Shown one piece after another: positions 1-6,944 of a DNA stretch of 9,181 bases. The first letter of the stretch is position 1. Each line of letters begins with the position of its first letter. The position numbers and the translations under genes are program-made. This DNA is from Nitrospira sp. Lineage in GTDB: Bacteria > Nitrospirota > Thermodesulfovibrionia > Thermodesulfovibrionales > SM23-35. Under the pieces are notes generated by a model that worked only from the letters and a program-made list of their open reading frames with translations, searched no databases and was not told the DNA's origin. The stretch lies in NCBI GenBank assembly GCA_016873575.1, contig VGWY01000098.1, forward strand, positions 1 to 9,181, in the 5' to 3' direction.

Positions 1-7
1 GAAACTA

Positions 8-133
8 AACCACAGAGGTCACAGAGACACAGAGAATAAGAACAATTATCTCTTTTTATGTGTTACAAACTCCAAAAAGATTGAATATATTTTTTTATTA
101 TGACAATCTCCGTGCCTCTGTGTCTCTGTGGTT
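8..133. repeat. Large inverted repeat of CACAGAG-type dispersed repeat (copies 1 and 2)
   Basis: Copy 1 (about 8-36) and copy 2 (about 107-133) are the same CACAGAG-rich sequence in opposite orientation. A 15-base arm, CACAGAGACACAGAG at 20-34, is matched perfectly by its reverse complement at 116-130, and AACCACAGAG at 8-17 is matched by CTCTGTGGTT at 124-133. The roughly 70 bases between the copies are very AT-rich and hold no gene. The element lies just downstream of mnmE, where a folded transcript could protect or end the 3' end, but I see no classic stem plus T-run terminator. The arrangement also resembles a small MITE-like unit. The left flank is only 7 bases, so target-site duplication cannot be judged. 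Confidence 0.75.
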
Positions 134-196
134 ATTTAAATGCTTTCAACTTTTTTACGAATGAACCTAAATCTTCTCACGTTGTTCTCATGATTT

Positions 197-216
197 TCTC
201 TGTGTCTTCTGTGGTT
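197..216 (-). repeat. Third copy of the CACAGAG-type repeat
   Basis: The plus strand reads CTCTGTGTCTTCTGTGGTT at 198-216. This is the same family and orientation as the copy at 107-133, with one inserted base pair in the middle. It lies about 30 bases beyond the stop codon of mnmE. Together with the inverted pair at 8-133 it makes the whole 246-base tail a repeat-dominated, non-coding region. I see no other gene or RNA in that tail. Confidence 0.65.
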
Positions 217-246
217 CGTATTTTTCAATAGCTTTAGTATTATAAT

Positions 247-1635
247 CTATTTCCCGATGCAGAATTCATTAAAGATCCTGTTCAAGATATCCTCTGTTGC
301 TACAGCGCCGACAATCTCGCCGAGCCTGTCGAGTGAATCCCTGATTTCGAGGGCGATTATTTCAAGGGGTTGACTTTCTAACAGAGCAGACAAGGCTTTT
401 TTGAGTGAAGCCTGAGCATGTTCAATTGCAATTTTATGCCTGAGATTTGTGACAACAATTCCTTCCCTTGCTTCTTTCCAGTTCTTCAGACATGAATGGA
501 AGATCATATCCTTCAGTTCCTCAATACCGTCGCCTCTCATCGCTGAGATGTCTAAAACACGTGAGTCGTAAATAGTAAGGCGTGAAACGATTTCATCTTT
601 ATCAAATGATGGTAAAAGGTCACACTTATTCAATGCAATAATTGCATTTTTGTCTTTAATCTTATCAATAACCTCAAAATCCTCATTCTTGAGTGACTCA
701 CTCCTGTCAAAAATGGCAATGACGAGATCAGCATTCTCAATACTCTGGAGACTCCGCTTAACGCCTTCCTTTTCCGCAATGTCCTCGACATCACGTATGC
801 CTGCTGTATCCATAATCCTGAGGGGAAGTCCTTTGATATTCAAATATTCCTCTATTACATCTCTTGTCGTCCCTGGAGATTCTGTAACTATCGCCCTGTC
901 TTTTTTTAAAAGGGCATTGAGAAGTGATGATTTCCCGACATTTGGTCTTCCAATAATTGCCGTTGAAAGTCCTTCTCTGAAGAATCTTGCCTCGTCGTAG
1001 GTCGTGATGAGTTTTTGAAGCTCTGAATCAACGTCTTTCATCGTCTCTAACATGTCATGTTTTGATGCCGGAACGATTTCATCCTCGGGGAAATCTATAT
1101 ATGCTTCAAGATGGACACAGATATCTGTCATCCGATCTCTTAATGTGGTTATCTTTTCAGACAGACCACCCTGAAGCTGTTCAATTGCAATCCGTCTGCT
1201 CTCATCGGTCTTTGACTTTATCAGATCGAGTACAGCTTCTGCCTGACTGAGGTCTATCCTTCCATTCATGAATGCCCTCTTTGTGAATTCTCCCGGATCT
1301 GCAAGCCGTGCACCTTCTCGCAAAACGAGTTCAAGGGTCTTTTGCAGGGTAATCATACCACCATGGCAGTTTATCTCAACAACATCCTCCCTTGTGTACG
1401 AGTAGGGAGAACGCATAATGGTAACAAGCACTTCATCAACCTCTCTGTCATTTGATGGATCTTTTATGCAGCCGTAGATAATCCTGTGTGATTTTGAATC
1501 TTTTAGAGACTTATTCTTCGGTGAGCAAAAAATTCTATCGACAAGTGCTATCGAATCTTTCCCGCTGAGCCTGACAATCCCTATTCCGCCTTCACCCAGG
1601 GGTGTAGAGATGGCAGCTATTGTATCTTCAATCAT
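247..1635 (-). CDS. mnmE: tRNA uridine-5-carboxymethylaminomethyl modification GTPase MnmE (TrmE)
   Basis: MnmE works with MnmG to install the (carboxymethyl)aminomethyl group at C5 of the wobble uridine of certain tRNAs, using GTP and a folate one-carbon unit in the cytoplasm. The 462-residue protein is full length. The N-terminal folate-binding domain (about 1-120) opens with the typical DTIAAISTPLGEGGIGIVRL. The G domain has the P-loop GRPNVGKSS (229-237), the switch TTRD (256-259), DTAG (276-279) and NKCD (336-339). The C-terminal helical domain ends in the signature CIGK, with the expected Cys at 459. The ATG directly follows the tandem TAA-TAA stop of the IHF/HU gene, with no clear Shine-Dalgarno sequence, so translation probably depends on reinitiation. 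It is the last gene of the cluster. MnmG is not in the window. Confidence 0.97.
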   Translation of the reverse strand: MIEDTIAAISTPLGEGGIGIVRLSGKDSIALVDRIFCSPKNKSLKDSKSHRIIYGCIKDPSNDREVDEVLVTIMRSPYSYTREDVVEINCHGGMITLQKTLELVLREGARLADPGEFTKRAFMNGRIDLSQAEAVLDLIKSKTDESRRIAIEQLQGGLSEKITTLRDRMTDICVHLEAYIDFPEDEIVPASKHDMLETMKDVDSELQKLITTYDEARFFREGLSTAIIGRPNVGKSSLLNALLKKDRAIVTESPGTTRDVIEEYLNIKGLPLRIMDTAGIRDVEDIAEKEGVKRSLQSIENADLVIAIFDRSESLKNEDFEVIDKIKDKNAIIALNKCDLLPSFDKDEIVSRLTIYDSRVLDISAMRGDGIEELKDMIFHSCLKNWKEAREGIVVTNLRHKIAIEHAQASLKKALSALLESQPLEIIALEIRDSLDRLGEIVGAVATEDILNRIFNEFCIGK

Positions 1636-1638
1636 TTA

Positions 1639-1920
1639 TTATTTAGAATTTAAAGCCTCTCTGAGTACCTTGCCAACCTTGAAGTACAGGACTCGCTTCC
1701 CTGGTACATCCACCTTGTCACCAGTCTTTGGGTTTCGTGCCTTTCTTGGTCGCCTGTTCTTCAGTCTGAAATTTCCGAATCCTCTTACTTCTATCTTTTC
1801 ACCCTTCACAAGAGCCTCTTTTATGCTATCAAAAACGGTTTCGACAACAATCTCTGTCTGTTTTCTTGTAAGACTACCAACCTTCTCTGATATCTTTTCT
1901 ATGAGGACCGACTTCGTCAT
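1639..1920 (-). CDS. ihfB: IHF-beta/HU family DNA-bending protein
   Basis: This 93-residue protein is a small dimeric nucleoid protein that binds and sharply bends DNA. The DNA-binding arm holds RNPKTG at 62-67, whose Pro64 is the residue that wedges between base pairs in this family. The RGFGNF turn at 46-51 precedes it, and the end of the arm reads GK(x)V(x)YFK(x)GK. The start MTKSVLIEKI and the position after rpsA match IHF-beta of Proteobacteria (cmk-rpsA-ihfB), which is why I prefer ihfB over hupB. By sequence alone HU cannot be excluded, and the alpha partner is not here. The ATG has a strong ribosome site (AAGGAGG, 4 bases away) in the 31-base gap after sppA. The gene ends in TAATAA followed at once by the mnmE ATG. 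Confidence 0.85.
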   Translation of the reverse strand: MTKSVLIEKISEKVGSLTRKQTEIVVETVFDSIKEALVKGEKIEVRGFGNFRLKNRRPRKARNPKTGDKVDVPGKRVLYFKVGKVLREALNSK

Positions 1921-1951
1921 TACCCCTCCTTAAAAGATTAAGATTTAGATG

Positions 1952-2800
1952 TCAAGGTACAAAGAGATATTTTAATTTTACCGAAGGGAACATATCAGAT
2001 AACTCTTTAGGAAATTTATCCCTTAATATGTTCAGTATGGAGAATTTTTCTTTTTTAGTTACGACCACTGGTTCTCCCTTGATACCGACCAGCTTTGCGG
2101 CAGTATGTATAGCGTCTTCGAGGTTTCCAAGCTCATCAACAAGGCCTGCCTTAAGTGCTTGTTCGCCGGTAAATACCCTGCCATCTGCAATCTTCTTTAC
2201 ATCATTGATGAGCATTTTCCTGCCTTCTGCAACTGCCTTAATAAACTGTGAGTGTACATTGTCGAGCACATTCTGAAGAATATCCCTTTCTTCTTTCCTG
2301 ATTCCTCTAAATACTGATGCCATATCCTTATGGCTTCCACTCTTCACCACTTCTGTTTTTATACCGAGTTTGTTCATGAGTCCTTCTATATTCGGTATTT
2401 CCATGATTACACCAATTGACCCTGTAAGCGTTCCGGGGTTTGCAATAATCTTATTTGCAGGAGATGCTATATAATAACCACCAGATGCAGCAACGGTCCC
2501 CATAGAGACTACAATTTTCTTTTTTGCAGCAGCCTTTCTCACCTCTTCGTAGATCTCCTGTGCAGGGGCTACTGCGCCTCCCGGGCTATCAATACGCAGG
2601 ATGATAGCCTTAATAGACGGGTCCTTTACGTATTCTTTGATCTCGTCAATAACATTTTTCGAATCAGTAATAATGCCCTCGATACGGATAAGTGCAACCC
2701 GATCACCGATAGTGATATCTTTCTGCAGCATGACAAGGAGGGTGCTCACAAGAACAAGGAATATGAACATACCGAGAGGGATCAGCCATACCTTCTTCAT
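1952..2800 (-). CDS. sppA: Signal peptide peptidase SppA-type membrane serine protease (S49 family)
   Basis: The family degrades leftover signal peptides and membrane protein fragments at the inner membrane. The protein has 282 residues, the short single-domain form rather than the double-length E. coli protein. Residues 4-25 are one hydrophobic anchor, with the rest outside the cytoplasm. The catalytic serine should be Ser106 in GTVAASGGYYIAS and the general-base lysine Lys158 in SGSHKDM. Their spacing of 52 matches the Ser/Lys pair of Bacillus subtilis SppA as I remember it. The oxyanion region DSPGG is at 71-75 and GSIGV at 127-131. The ATG overlaps the rpsA stop as ATGA, and purine-rich codons at the end of rpsA (AGGAGAGGAGAGG) supply the ribosome site, so the two genes are probably coupled. 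It sits between rpsA and the IHF/HU gene, which are adjacent in E. coli. Confidence 0.93.
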   Translation of the reverse strand: MKKVWLIPLGMFIFLVLVSTLLVMLQKDITIGDRVALIRIEGIITDSKNVIDEIKEYVKDPSIKAIILRIDSPGGAVAPAQEIYEEVRKAAAKKKIVVSMGTVAASGGYYIASPANKIIANPGTLTGSIGVIMEIPNIEGLMNKLGIKTEVVKSGSHKDMASVFRGIRKEERDILQNVLDNVHSQFIKAVAEGRKMLINDVKKIADGRVFTGEQALKAGLVDELGNLEDAIHTAAKLVGIKGEPVVVTKKEKFSILNILRDKFPKELSDMFPSVKLKYLFVP

Positions 2801-4383
2801 TCCTCTCCTCTCCTGAGGTTCCTCATACTCAGTCCTATCTTTTTCTCATCGATATCGACCTTTATGATTCGTACCCAGATTTCATCCCCTTCCTTCACAA
2901 CATCCTCAATCTTTCCTGATGCAGGTTTGATAATCTCGGATGAGTAAACAAGACCTTCAACGCCACCTTCCAGCTCGACAAATATACCGAATTCTGTAAT
3001 CCTCAGTACCTTGCCTTTTACCTCCGACCCCAGCTTAAAGCTTTCTGGAATATCATGCAACCATGGATCAGGCTGGATCTGTTTCAGCCCGAGCGCCAAC
3101 TTTTCTGCTTCTGGGTCTATACTCAGGATAATCGCTTCAACCTTTTGTCCCTTTTTGAGAATATCTGAAGGATGTTTTATATGTTTTGTCCAGGAAAGGT
3201 CAGATATATGGATAAGACCATCAACCCCTTCTAAAAGACCGACAAAAACTCCAAAGTCAGCAAGAGTCTTTACCTTTCCAGAAATCTTCTGGCCAACCTT
3301 GTATCGCTGTGCAACGAGCTCCCATGGGCTCGGTTTCATCTGTTTTATGCTGAGAGAAAGCCGTCTTTCTTCCTTATCTACTTTCAGAACAACTGCTTCC
3401 ACCATCTCTCCTATGGAGAGATGCTTTGAAGGATGTTTTGGCCTTGGGAGCCAGTCTATTTCAGATATATGGACGAGTCCCTCAAGCCCTTCTTCGAGTT
3501 CGATAAATGCACCATAATCAGTAATGCTTACTACCTTTCCTCTTATCCTTTTGCCGACAGGATATCTATCAGCAGCGGTTAACCAGGGGTCTGATTTTTT
3601 CTGCTTGTAACCGAGAGTTACTTTTTCATTTTCTTCGTCGTATTTCAGAACAATGACCTCTACTTCATCTCCAATGGCAAAAACCTCAGAAGGGTGGTTT
3701 ATCCTTCCCCAGGAGATATCTGATATGTGTAATAATCCATCTATTCCACCAAGGTCAACAAAGACCCCATAGTCTGTGATGTTTTTTACTACCCCTTTTA
3801 CGGAGATACCGTCTTTTAATTTCTCGATCGTCTTGACCTTCTTTTGCTGTCTTTCTTCCTCAAGGACTGCCTTTCTCGATACAATAACATTAGAAAGCTT
3901 AGTGTTGAGCTTGAGGACCTTGAATAGCATTCTCTTCCCTATGAGGATATCAAAATCCTTCAGTAGTTTTATATCTACCTGTGAACCAGGAAGGAATGCA
4001 CTTACCCCGGATATATCTACAGAGAGCCCGCCTTTTGTTTTTCCAACCACCTTCCCCTCAACAGGAGTTCCATGCTGGAATGCCTCTCCAAGGAGTTCCC
4101 ATGTCTTAATCTTTTCTGCCCTCTCTTTTGAGAGGTTTACAATACCTTCGGAATCAACCACCTCGTCAACATATACCTCTATATCACTGCCAACATGGAG
4201 TGACGTTATATCCTTTTCTGAGAACTCCCCTATAGGTATAAAACCTTCAGATTTATACCCAATATCAACAATCACTCCATCCTGCTTAAAAGCTAATATT
4301 CGTCCCCGCAGTATCATCCCCTCTCGAATTCTTTGAAAGGTCTCGGCATAAAGCCTTTCCATTTCATTGTTTTCCAGTTCCAC
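2797..4383 (-). CDS. rpsA: 30S ribosomal protein S1, six S1 domains
   Basis: S1 binds mRNA on the small ribosomal subunit and helps load structured or weak-SD messages. The 528 residues form six consecutive S1/OB domains, at about 21-90, 105-172, 190-262, 276-349, 363-436 and 449-521. Domains 3 to 6 carry the strong RNA-binding signature (DYGVFVDL, DYGAFIEL, DFGVFVGL, EFGIFVEL, each followed by a GL(x)(H/Y)(I/S)S motif). Domains 1 and 2 are diverged, as is usual for the ribosome-docking half. I take the GTG at 4381-4383 as the start because AGGAGG lies 11 bases upstream at 4395-4400; an internal ATG at codon 8 has no comparable site. The gap to ispH is 7 bases, and the stop overlaps the sppA start by 4 bases. 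The length and six-domain layout are close to the Proteobacterial protein. Confidence 0.97.
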   Translation of the reverse strand: MELENNEMERLYAETFQRIREGMILRGRILAFKQDGVIVDIGYKSEGFIPIGEFSEKDITSLHVGSDIEVYVDEVVDSEGIVNLSKERAEKIKTWELLGEAFQHGTPVEGKVVGKTKGGLSVDISGVSAFLPGSQVDIKLLKDFDILIGKRMLFKVLKLNTKLSNVIVSRKAVLEEERQQKKVKTIEKLKDGISVKGVVKNITDYGVFVDLGGIDGLLHISDISWGRINHPSEVFAIGDEVEVIVLKYDEENEKVTLGYKQKKSDPWLTAADRYPVGKRIRGKVVSITDYGAFIELEEGLEGLVHISEIDWLPRPKHPSKHLSIGEMVEAVVLKVDKEERRLSLSIKQMKPSPWELVAQRYKVGQKISGKVKTLADFGVFVGLLEGVDGLIHISDLSWTKHIKHPSDILKKGQKVEAIILSIDPEAEKLALGLKQIQPDPWLHDIPESFKLGSEVKGKVLRITEFGIFVELEGGVEGLVYSSEIIKPASGKIEDVVKEGDEIWVRIIKVDIDEKKIGLSMRNLRRGEE

Positions 4384-4390
4384 TAAAATA

Positions 4391-5230
4391 TCATCCTCCT
4401 ATATCTCTAATTTTTTCTTTGACTTCCTTTATGATCCACTCAGGTGTCGATGCACCTGCTGTGATGCCAATTTTCTTTGCTCCTTTCAACCATCCCTTTT
4501 TGATCTCAGAGGATGTCTCTATATGATATGTTGGCACTGAAAGGGCAATACATAACCGTGCAAGTTGGGTGGTATTTGCACTATTTCTACCCCCCACTAC
4601 AACCATTACATCTACTTTATGGGCTAACGTTTCTGTCTCCTTTAATCTCAAGGCTGTAGAGTTACAGATTGTATTATATACTTTTATTTCTTTTGCATGC
4701 TCTGTAGCATCAGATAAGACCCGTTTTAATGCCTCCAGAGGTTGAGTCGTTTGGACAACGATGCCTACCCTGCGCTTGAGCCTTGGAAGAGGTGTTTTGC
4801 CATCGACGACTGTGACATCATCACTGGCATAGCTCATCAGCCCCTTTACCTCTGGATGATCCTTCTCCCCGAGGATCACTACATGGTAGCCTTCCTCCCT
4901 AAGAAGTTTAGCATAATCTTGAGCCTTTTTTACAAATGGGCACGTTGCATCTATTATTTCACAGCCCATTGCCATTATCTCTCTTGAGAGATCCATTGGT
5001 ATACCATGGGTTCTGATGATCAGTGCCTTGATATCCTTCTTTGTTTTCAGGTCCTCTATCGGGGAGATCCCCTTTTTCCTGAGCATCTCAACGACCTGGG
5101 GGTTATGGATAATAGGCCCCAGGGTATAAACCTTTTTATGCTTACCCTTTGCTGCGATCTGGAGGGCAATATCTATAGCCCTCTTTACACCAAAGCAGAA
5201 TCCTGCCCTCTGAGCAACGAATATTTTCAT
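4391..5230 (-). CDS. ispH: 4-hydroxy-3-methylbut-2-enyl diphosphate reductase IspH (LytB)
   Basis: IspH is the last enzyme of the MEP pathway and reduces HMBPP to IPP and DMAPP with a [4Fe-4S] cluster. All three cluster cysteines are present: Cys12 in AGFCFGV, Cys97 in DATCPFV and Cys189 in NTICNST. The substrate-binding histidines His42, His75 and His125 and the catalytic Glu127 (DHPEVKG) are also present, as is the GGRNSANT loop at 213-220. At 279 residues it is the compact single-domain form, without the C-terminal S1 fusion seen in some Firmicutes and with rpsA as a separate next gene instead. The ATG lies 4 bases after the plsC stop and has only a weak ribosome site, which fits coupled translation. 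The organism therefore makes isoprenoids by the MEP route. Confidence 0.97.
   Translation of the reverse strand: MKIFVAQRAGFCFGVKRAIDIALQIAAKGKHKKVYTLGPIIHNPQVVEMLRKKGISPIEDLKTKKDIKALIIRTHGIPMDLSREIMAMGCEIIDATCPFVKKAQDYAKLLREEGYHVVILGEKDHPEVKGLMSYASDDVTVVDGKTPLPRLKRRVGIVVQTTQPLEALKRVLSDATEHAKEIKVYNTICNSTALRLKETETLAHKVDVMVVVGGRNSANTTQLARLCIALSVPTYHIETSSEIKKGWLKGAKKIGITAGASTPEWIIKEVKEKIRDIGG
4393..4400 (-). promoter_or_regulatory. Ribosome binding site of rpsA inside the end of ispH
   Basis: AGGAGGAT on the minus strand is formed by the last two glycine codons and the stop of ispH (GGA GGA TGA). It lies 11 bases before the GTG of rpsA, a rather long spacing. It decides the GTG start for S1. 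The site is exposed only when ribosomes clear the ispH stop, which suggests coupling between the two genes. Confidence 0.6.
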
Positions 5231-5234
5231 AATT

Positions 5235-5846
5235 TCACTTATGCAACATAAATTTTAAGTTTTTAACTGCCTCCATTATGTCCCTGCTTATTCTCTCCTG
5301 AAAATGTTTATCTGTTTCTTCATGATCAGCTACTATAGGTTTGCCGAATATGACTTTAATCTTTGCAGGTCTGAAAAAGCGTGCACCTACAGGAAGGGCC
5401 TTCTCTGTGCCATCAATACATGCTGGAACAACAGGTGCCATGCTCAAAGCTGCAATCATGCCTACACCCCTTTTGAAGTCAAGCATGCTTCCATCAGCAC
5501 TTCTGCCTCCTTCTGGAAAAATAACAATAAGTTCTCCTTGCCTCAGTCTCTTGACAGCCTCCTTTATGGTAGATGGTTGAGGTCTCCCGAGCTTTACAGG
5601 TATGGAGAATGGCCTGACAAATGTCTTGAGGATGGGAATCTTAAAAAGTCCTTCCATTGCCATGTATGTAACTCGCCTCTTTAAAGCTACACCAATAACA
5701 GGGGGGTCCAGATAACTCACATGATTTGCTGCCACAATTACTCCTCCTTTATCCGGTACATTCTCATGACCAATTACCTCGAATCTGTAAAAGACCTTTA
5801 CAAAGCTATAAATTATTATCCTAAAAAGCTGATAAAAATGACTCAA
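5235..5846 (-). CDS. plsC: PlsC-type 1-acyl-sn-glycerol-3-phosphate acyltransferase
   Basis: The family transfers an acyl chain to lysophosphatidic acid, giving phosphatidic acid at the inner face of the membrane. The 203-residue protein shows the HX4D catalytic motif as NHVSYLDP with His42 and Asp47, the phosphate-binding block FPEGGRS at 110-116 and the last block VPACIDGTE at 140-148. A hydrophobic stretch at about 7-20 is a likely membrane-contact segment. The start is a TTG that overlaps the cmk stop as TTGA. An in-frame TAA lies two codons upstream, so no earlier start is possible, and no ATG or GTG follows before the conserved region. No Shine-Dalgarno sequence is visible, so expression should depend on translation of cmk. 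Acyl substrate is not readable from sequence, and lysolipid acyltransferases of other specificity share these motifs. Confidence 0.9.
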   Translation of the reverse strand: MSHFYQLFRIIIYSFVKVFYRFEVIGHENVPDKGGVIVAANHVSYLDPPVIGVALKRRVTYMAMEGLFKIPILKTFVRPFSIPVKLGRPQPSTIKEAVKRLRQGELIVIFPEGGRSADGSMLDFKRGVGMIAALSMAPVVPACIDGTEKALPVGARFFRPAKIKVIFGKPIVADHEETDKHFQERISRDIMEAVKNLKFMLHK

Positions 5847-6574
5847 GGGTTAGCTTTTATAAACTCAAGTATTTTTTCTGTAACCTGCTCTATGGAAAGA
5901 TTTGATGAATCAATGATGAAGGCATCAGGTGCCTTTTTCAAGGGAGCTATATCTCGACTGGAATCCCTCATATCCCGTTCCATAACTGCCTTTCTTGATT
6001 CATCCATACTGATATGAATGCCCTTCTCGCTGAACTGGAGATAACGTCTCTTCGCCCTTTCTTCGATAGAGGCATCCAGGTAAACCTTTATCCATGCATC
6101 TGGAAATATAACTGTTGTTGTATCTCTTCCTTCAATAATAAGATCATTGTTCAAAGCGGTATTTCTCTGGGTGTCGAGCAGAAAATCTCTCACCTTCTTT
6201 TCCGCCGAAAAGACTGAAGAGTAGTGATCAATCTCTGTTGACCGTATCTCTTCTGAAACATCCCTGCCAAATCCCCCCTGCCCCCCTTTAATAAAGGGGG
6301 GTAAGGGGGGATTAGAGTTCTGAGTTCTGAGTTCTGAGTTTTTTTTCAAAAATACCCTTCCATCTTTAAAGGTAACAGTAATATTATTCAAAGCCTTTAG
6401 AATCTTATCATCTGAGTCATTAGGTTCAATCCCTTTTTCCCTGAGTGCGAGGGCAACAGCCCTGTATAATGCACCGGAGTCAAGATAATCAAACCCAAGC
6501 CTTTGAGCAATGCATTTTGCTATAGTGGTCTTCCCTGCGCCAGATGGGCCATCTATGGCGATAACCTTACGCAC
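5843..6574 (-). CDS. cmk: Cytidylate (CMP/dCMP) kinase with a repeat-derived in-frame insert
   Basis: Cmk phosphorylates CMP and dCMP with ATP in pyrimidine nucleotide supply. Starting at the GTG at 6572-6574, the protein has 243 residues and opens MRKVIAIDGPSGAGKTT, with the P-loop at 9-17. The CMP-binding block EGRDTTTVIFPDA is at 148-160, and the lid arginine region RDMRDSSRDIAPL follows at about 200-212. I choose this GTG because it lies one base after the stop of the upstream gene (TAA-A-GTG) and gives the usual family N-terminus. A GTG at 6613 or ATG at 6601 would add 13 or 9 residues and overlap that gene. Residues about 79-102 (NSELRTQ...NPPLPPFIKGGQGGF) have no counterpart in the family; they lie between the strand RVFLKK and the conserved RDVSEEIRS. 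They are encoded by a palindrome and a 7-bp tandem repeat. All catalytic motifs remain intact, so the enzyme is probably functional. Confidence 0.94.
   Translation of the reverse strand: MRKVIAIDGPSGAGKTTIAKCIAQRLGFDYLDSGALYRAVALALREKGIEPNDSDDKILKALNNITVTFKDGRVFLKKNSELRTQNSNPPLPPFIKGGQGGFGRDVSEEIRSTEIDHYSSVFSAEKKVRDFLLDTQRNTALNNDLIIEGRDTTTVIFPDAWIKVYLDASIEERAKRRYLQFSEKGIHISMDESRKAVMERDMRDSSRDIAPLKKAPDAFIIDSSNLSIEQVTEKILEFIKANP
6270..6313. repeat. C6/G6 palindromic dispersed repeat inside cmk
   Basis: The plus strand reads AATCCCCCCTGCCCCCC then TTTAATAAA then GGGGGGTAAGGGGGGATT. The arms pair along their full length with one small bulge (G against TA). On the coding strand it yields NPPLPPFIKGGQGG, a peptide I recognise as the product of a short palindromic repeat scattered in many bacterial genomes. 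It would form a very stable hairpin in DNA or mRNA. No T-run follows on the coding strand, so it is not a normal terminator. Confidence 0.8.
6315..6340. repeat. 7-bp tandem repeat (GAGTTCT, 3.7 copies) inside cmk
   Basis: GAGTTCT occurs at 6315-6321, 6322-6328 and 6329-6335, followed by GAGTT at 6336-6340, and then the T-run continues to eight Ts ending at 6346. On the coding strand this reads NSELRTQNS. Since 7 is not a multiple of 3, gain or loss of one unit would shift the cmk frame. It abuts the palindrome at 6270-6313, and together they account for the insert. Confidence 0.85.
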
Positions 6575-6575
6575 T

Positions 6576-6938
6576 TTACCCGGATATCCTGAGCCTACCA
6601 TCTTGAAATACACAAAATCTGTTCTTTATTTTATCCTCATATTCCTGTAATATCTTTCTTATAAGTTCTACTTTTTCGTTACCTTTTGCATCTTCAATTC
6701 TTAAAATTAAGACCCCTGCATGTGACTTACCAGATTTGAATACAAGTTCGCCAAAATCTTTATCCATAGTAATTACCATGCGGGATTCATCTGTAGCTAT
6801 TTTGAGTATCTCAGCATCTTTTGCCTTCGGGTCAATACTTCTTACGGTCTTTACGTCATAGCCATTTTCTTTCAGCCATACTTCAACCTTTTTCCCCACT
6901 CCAACATCAACGAGAAATCTCAATTTACTTTCAGGCAT
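6576..6938 (-). CDS. DUF5615 PIN-like protein, probable toxin of a toxin-antitoxin-like pair
   Basis: This 120-residue protein matches the DUF5615 family of PIN-like proteins (formerly COG4634). The start LRFLVDVGVGKKVEVWLKENGYDV is the family's usual opening with acidic Asp11. A second acidic group is at DAEI (41-44) and a third at TMDKDFGEL (57-65, Asp59 and Asp61); such Asp/Glu clusters would hold the metal of a PIN-type nuclease. Nuclease activity is an inference from the fold family, and few members have been tested. The gene follows the DUF433 gene by 6 bases with only a weak ribosome site, and its stop is one base from the cmk GTG. The paired order, small size and position next to a methyltransferase point to an accessory module inserted before a housekeeping operon. 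Confidence 0.85.
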   Translation of the reverse strand: MPESKLRFLVDVGVGKKVEVWLKENGYDVKTVRSIDPKAKDAEILKIATDESRMVITMDKDFGELVFKSGKSHAGVLILRIEDAKGNEKVELIRKILQEYEDKIKNRFCVFQDGRLRISG

Positions 6939-6944
6939 TAATAT

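Noticed and set aside
8..216. CACAGAG copies considered as a CRISPR array
   Set aside because: Only three copies are present, in mixed orientation, with unequal spacing and internal variation, and no cas gene is near.
3011..4336. Long plus-strand open frames opposite rpsA (168 and 186 codons)
   Set aside because: They are antisense to a fully conserved S1 gene. Their translations are low-complexity, Ser/Thr/Pro-rich reads of S1 codons with no recognisable domain or ribosome site.
6270..6313. C6/G6 palindrome considered as a Rho-independent terminator
   Set aside because: It lies inside an intact cmk frame and the coding strand has no T-run after the hairpin. The T-run at 6339-6346 is on the plus strand and about 25 bases away from the stem.
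6575..6613. Upstream cmk starts (GTG at 6613, ATG at 6601)
   Set aside because: They add residues that are absent from the family and overlap the DUF5615 gene. The GTG at 6574 gives the standard N-terminus and a one-base junction.
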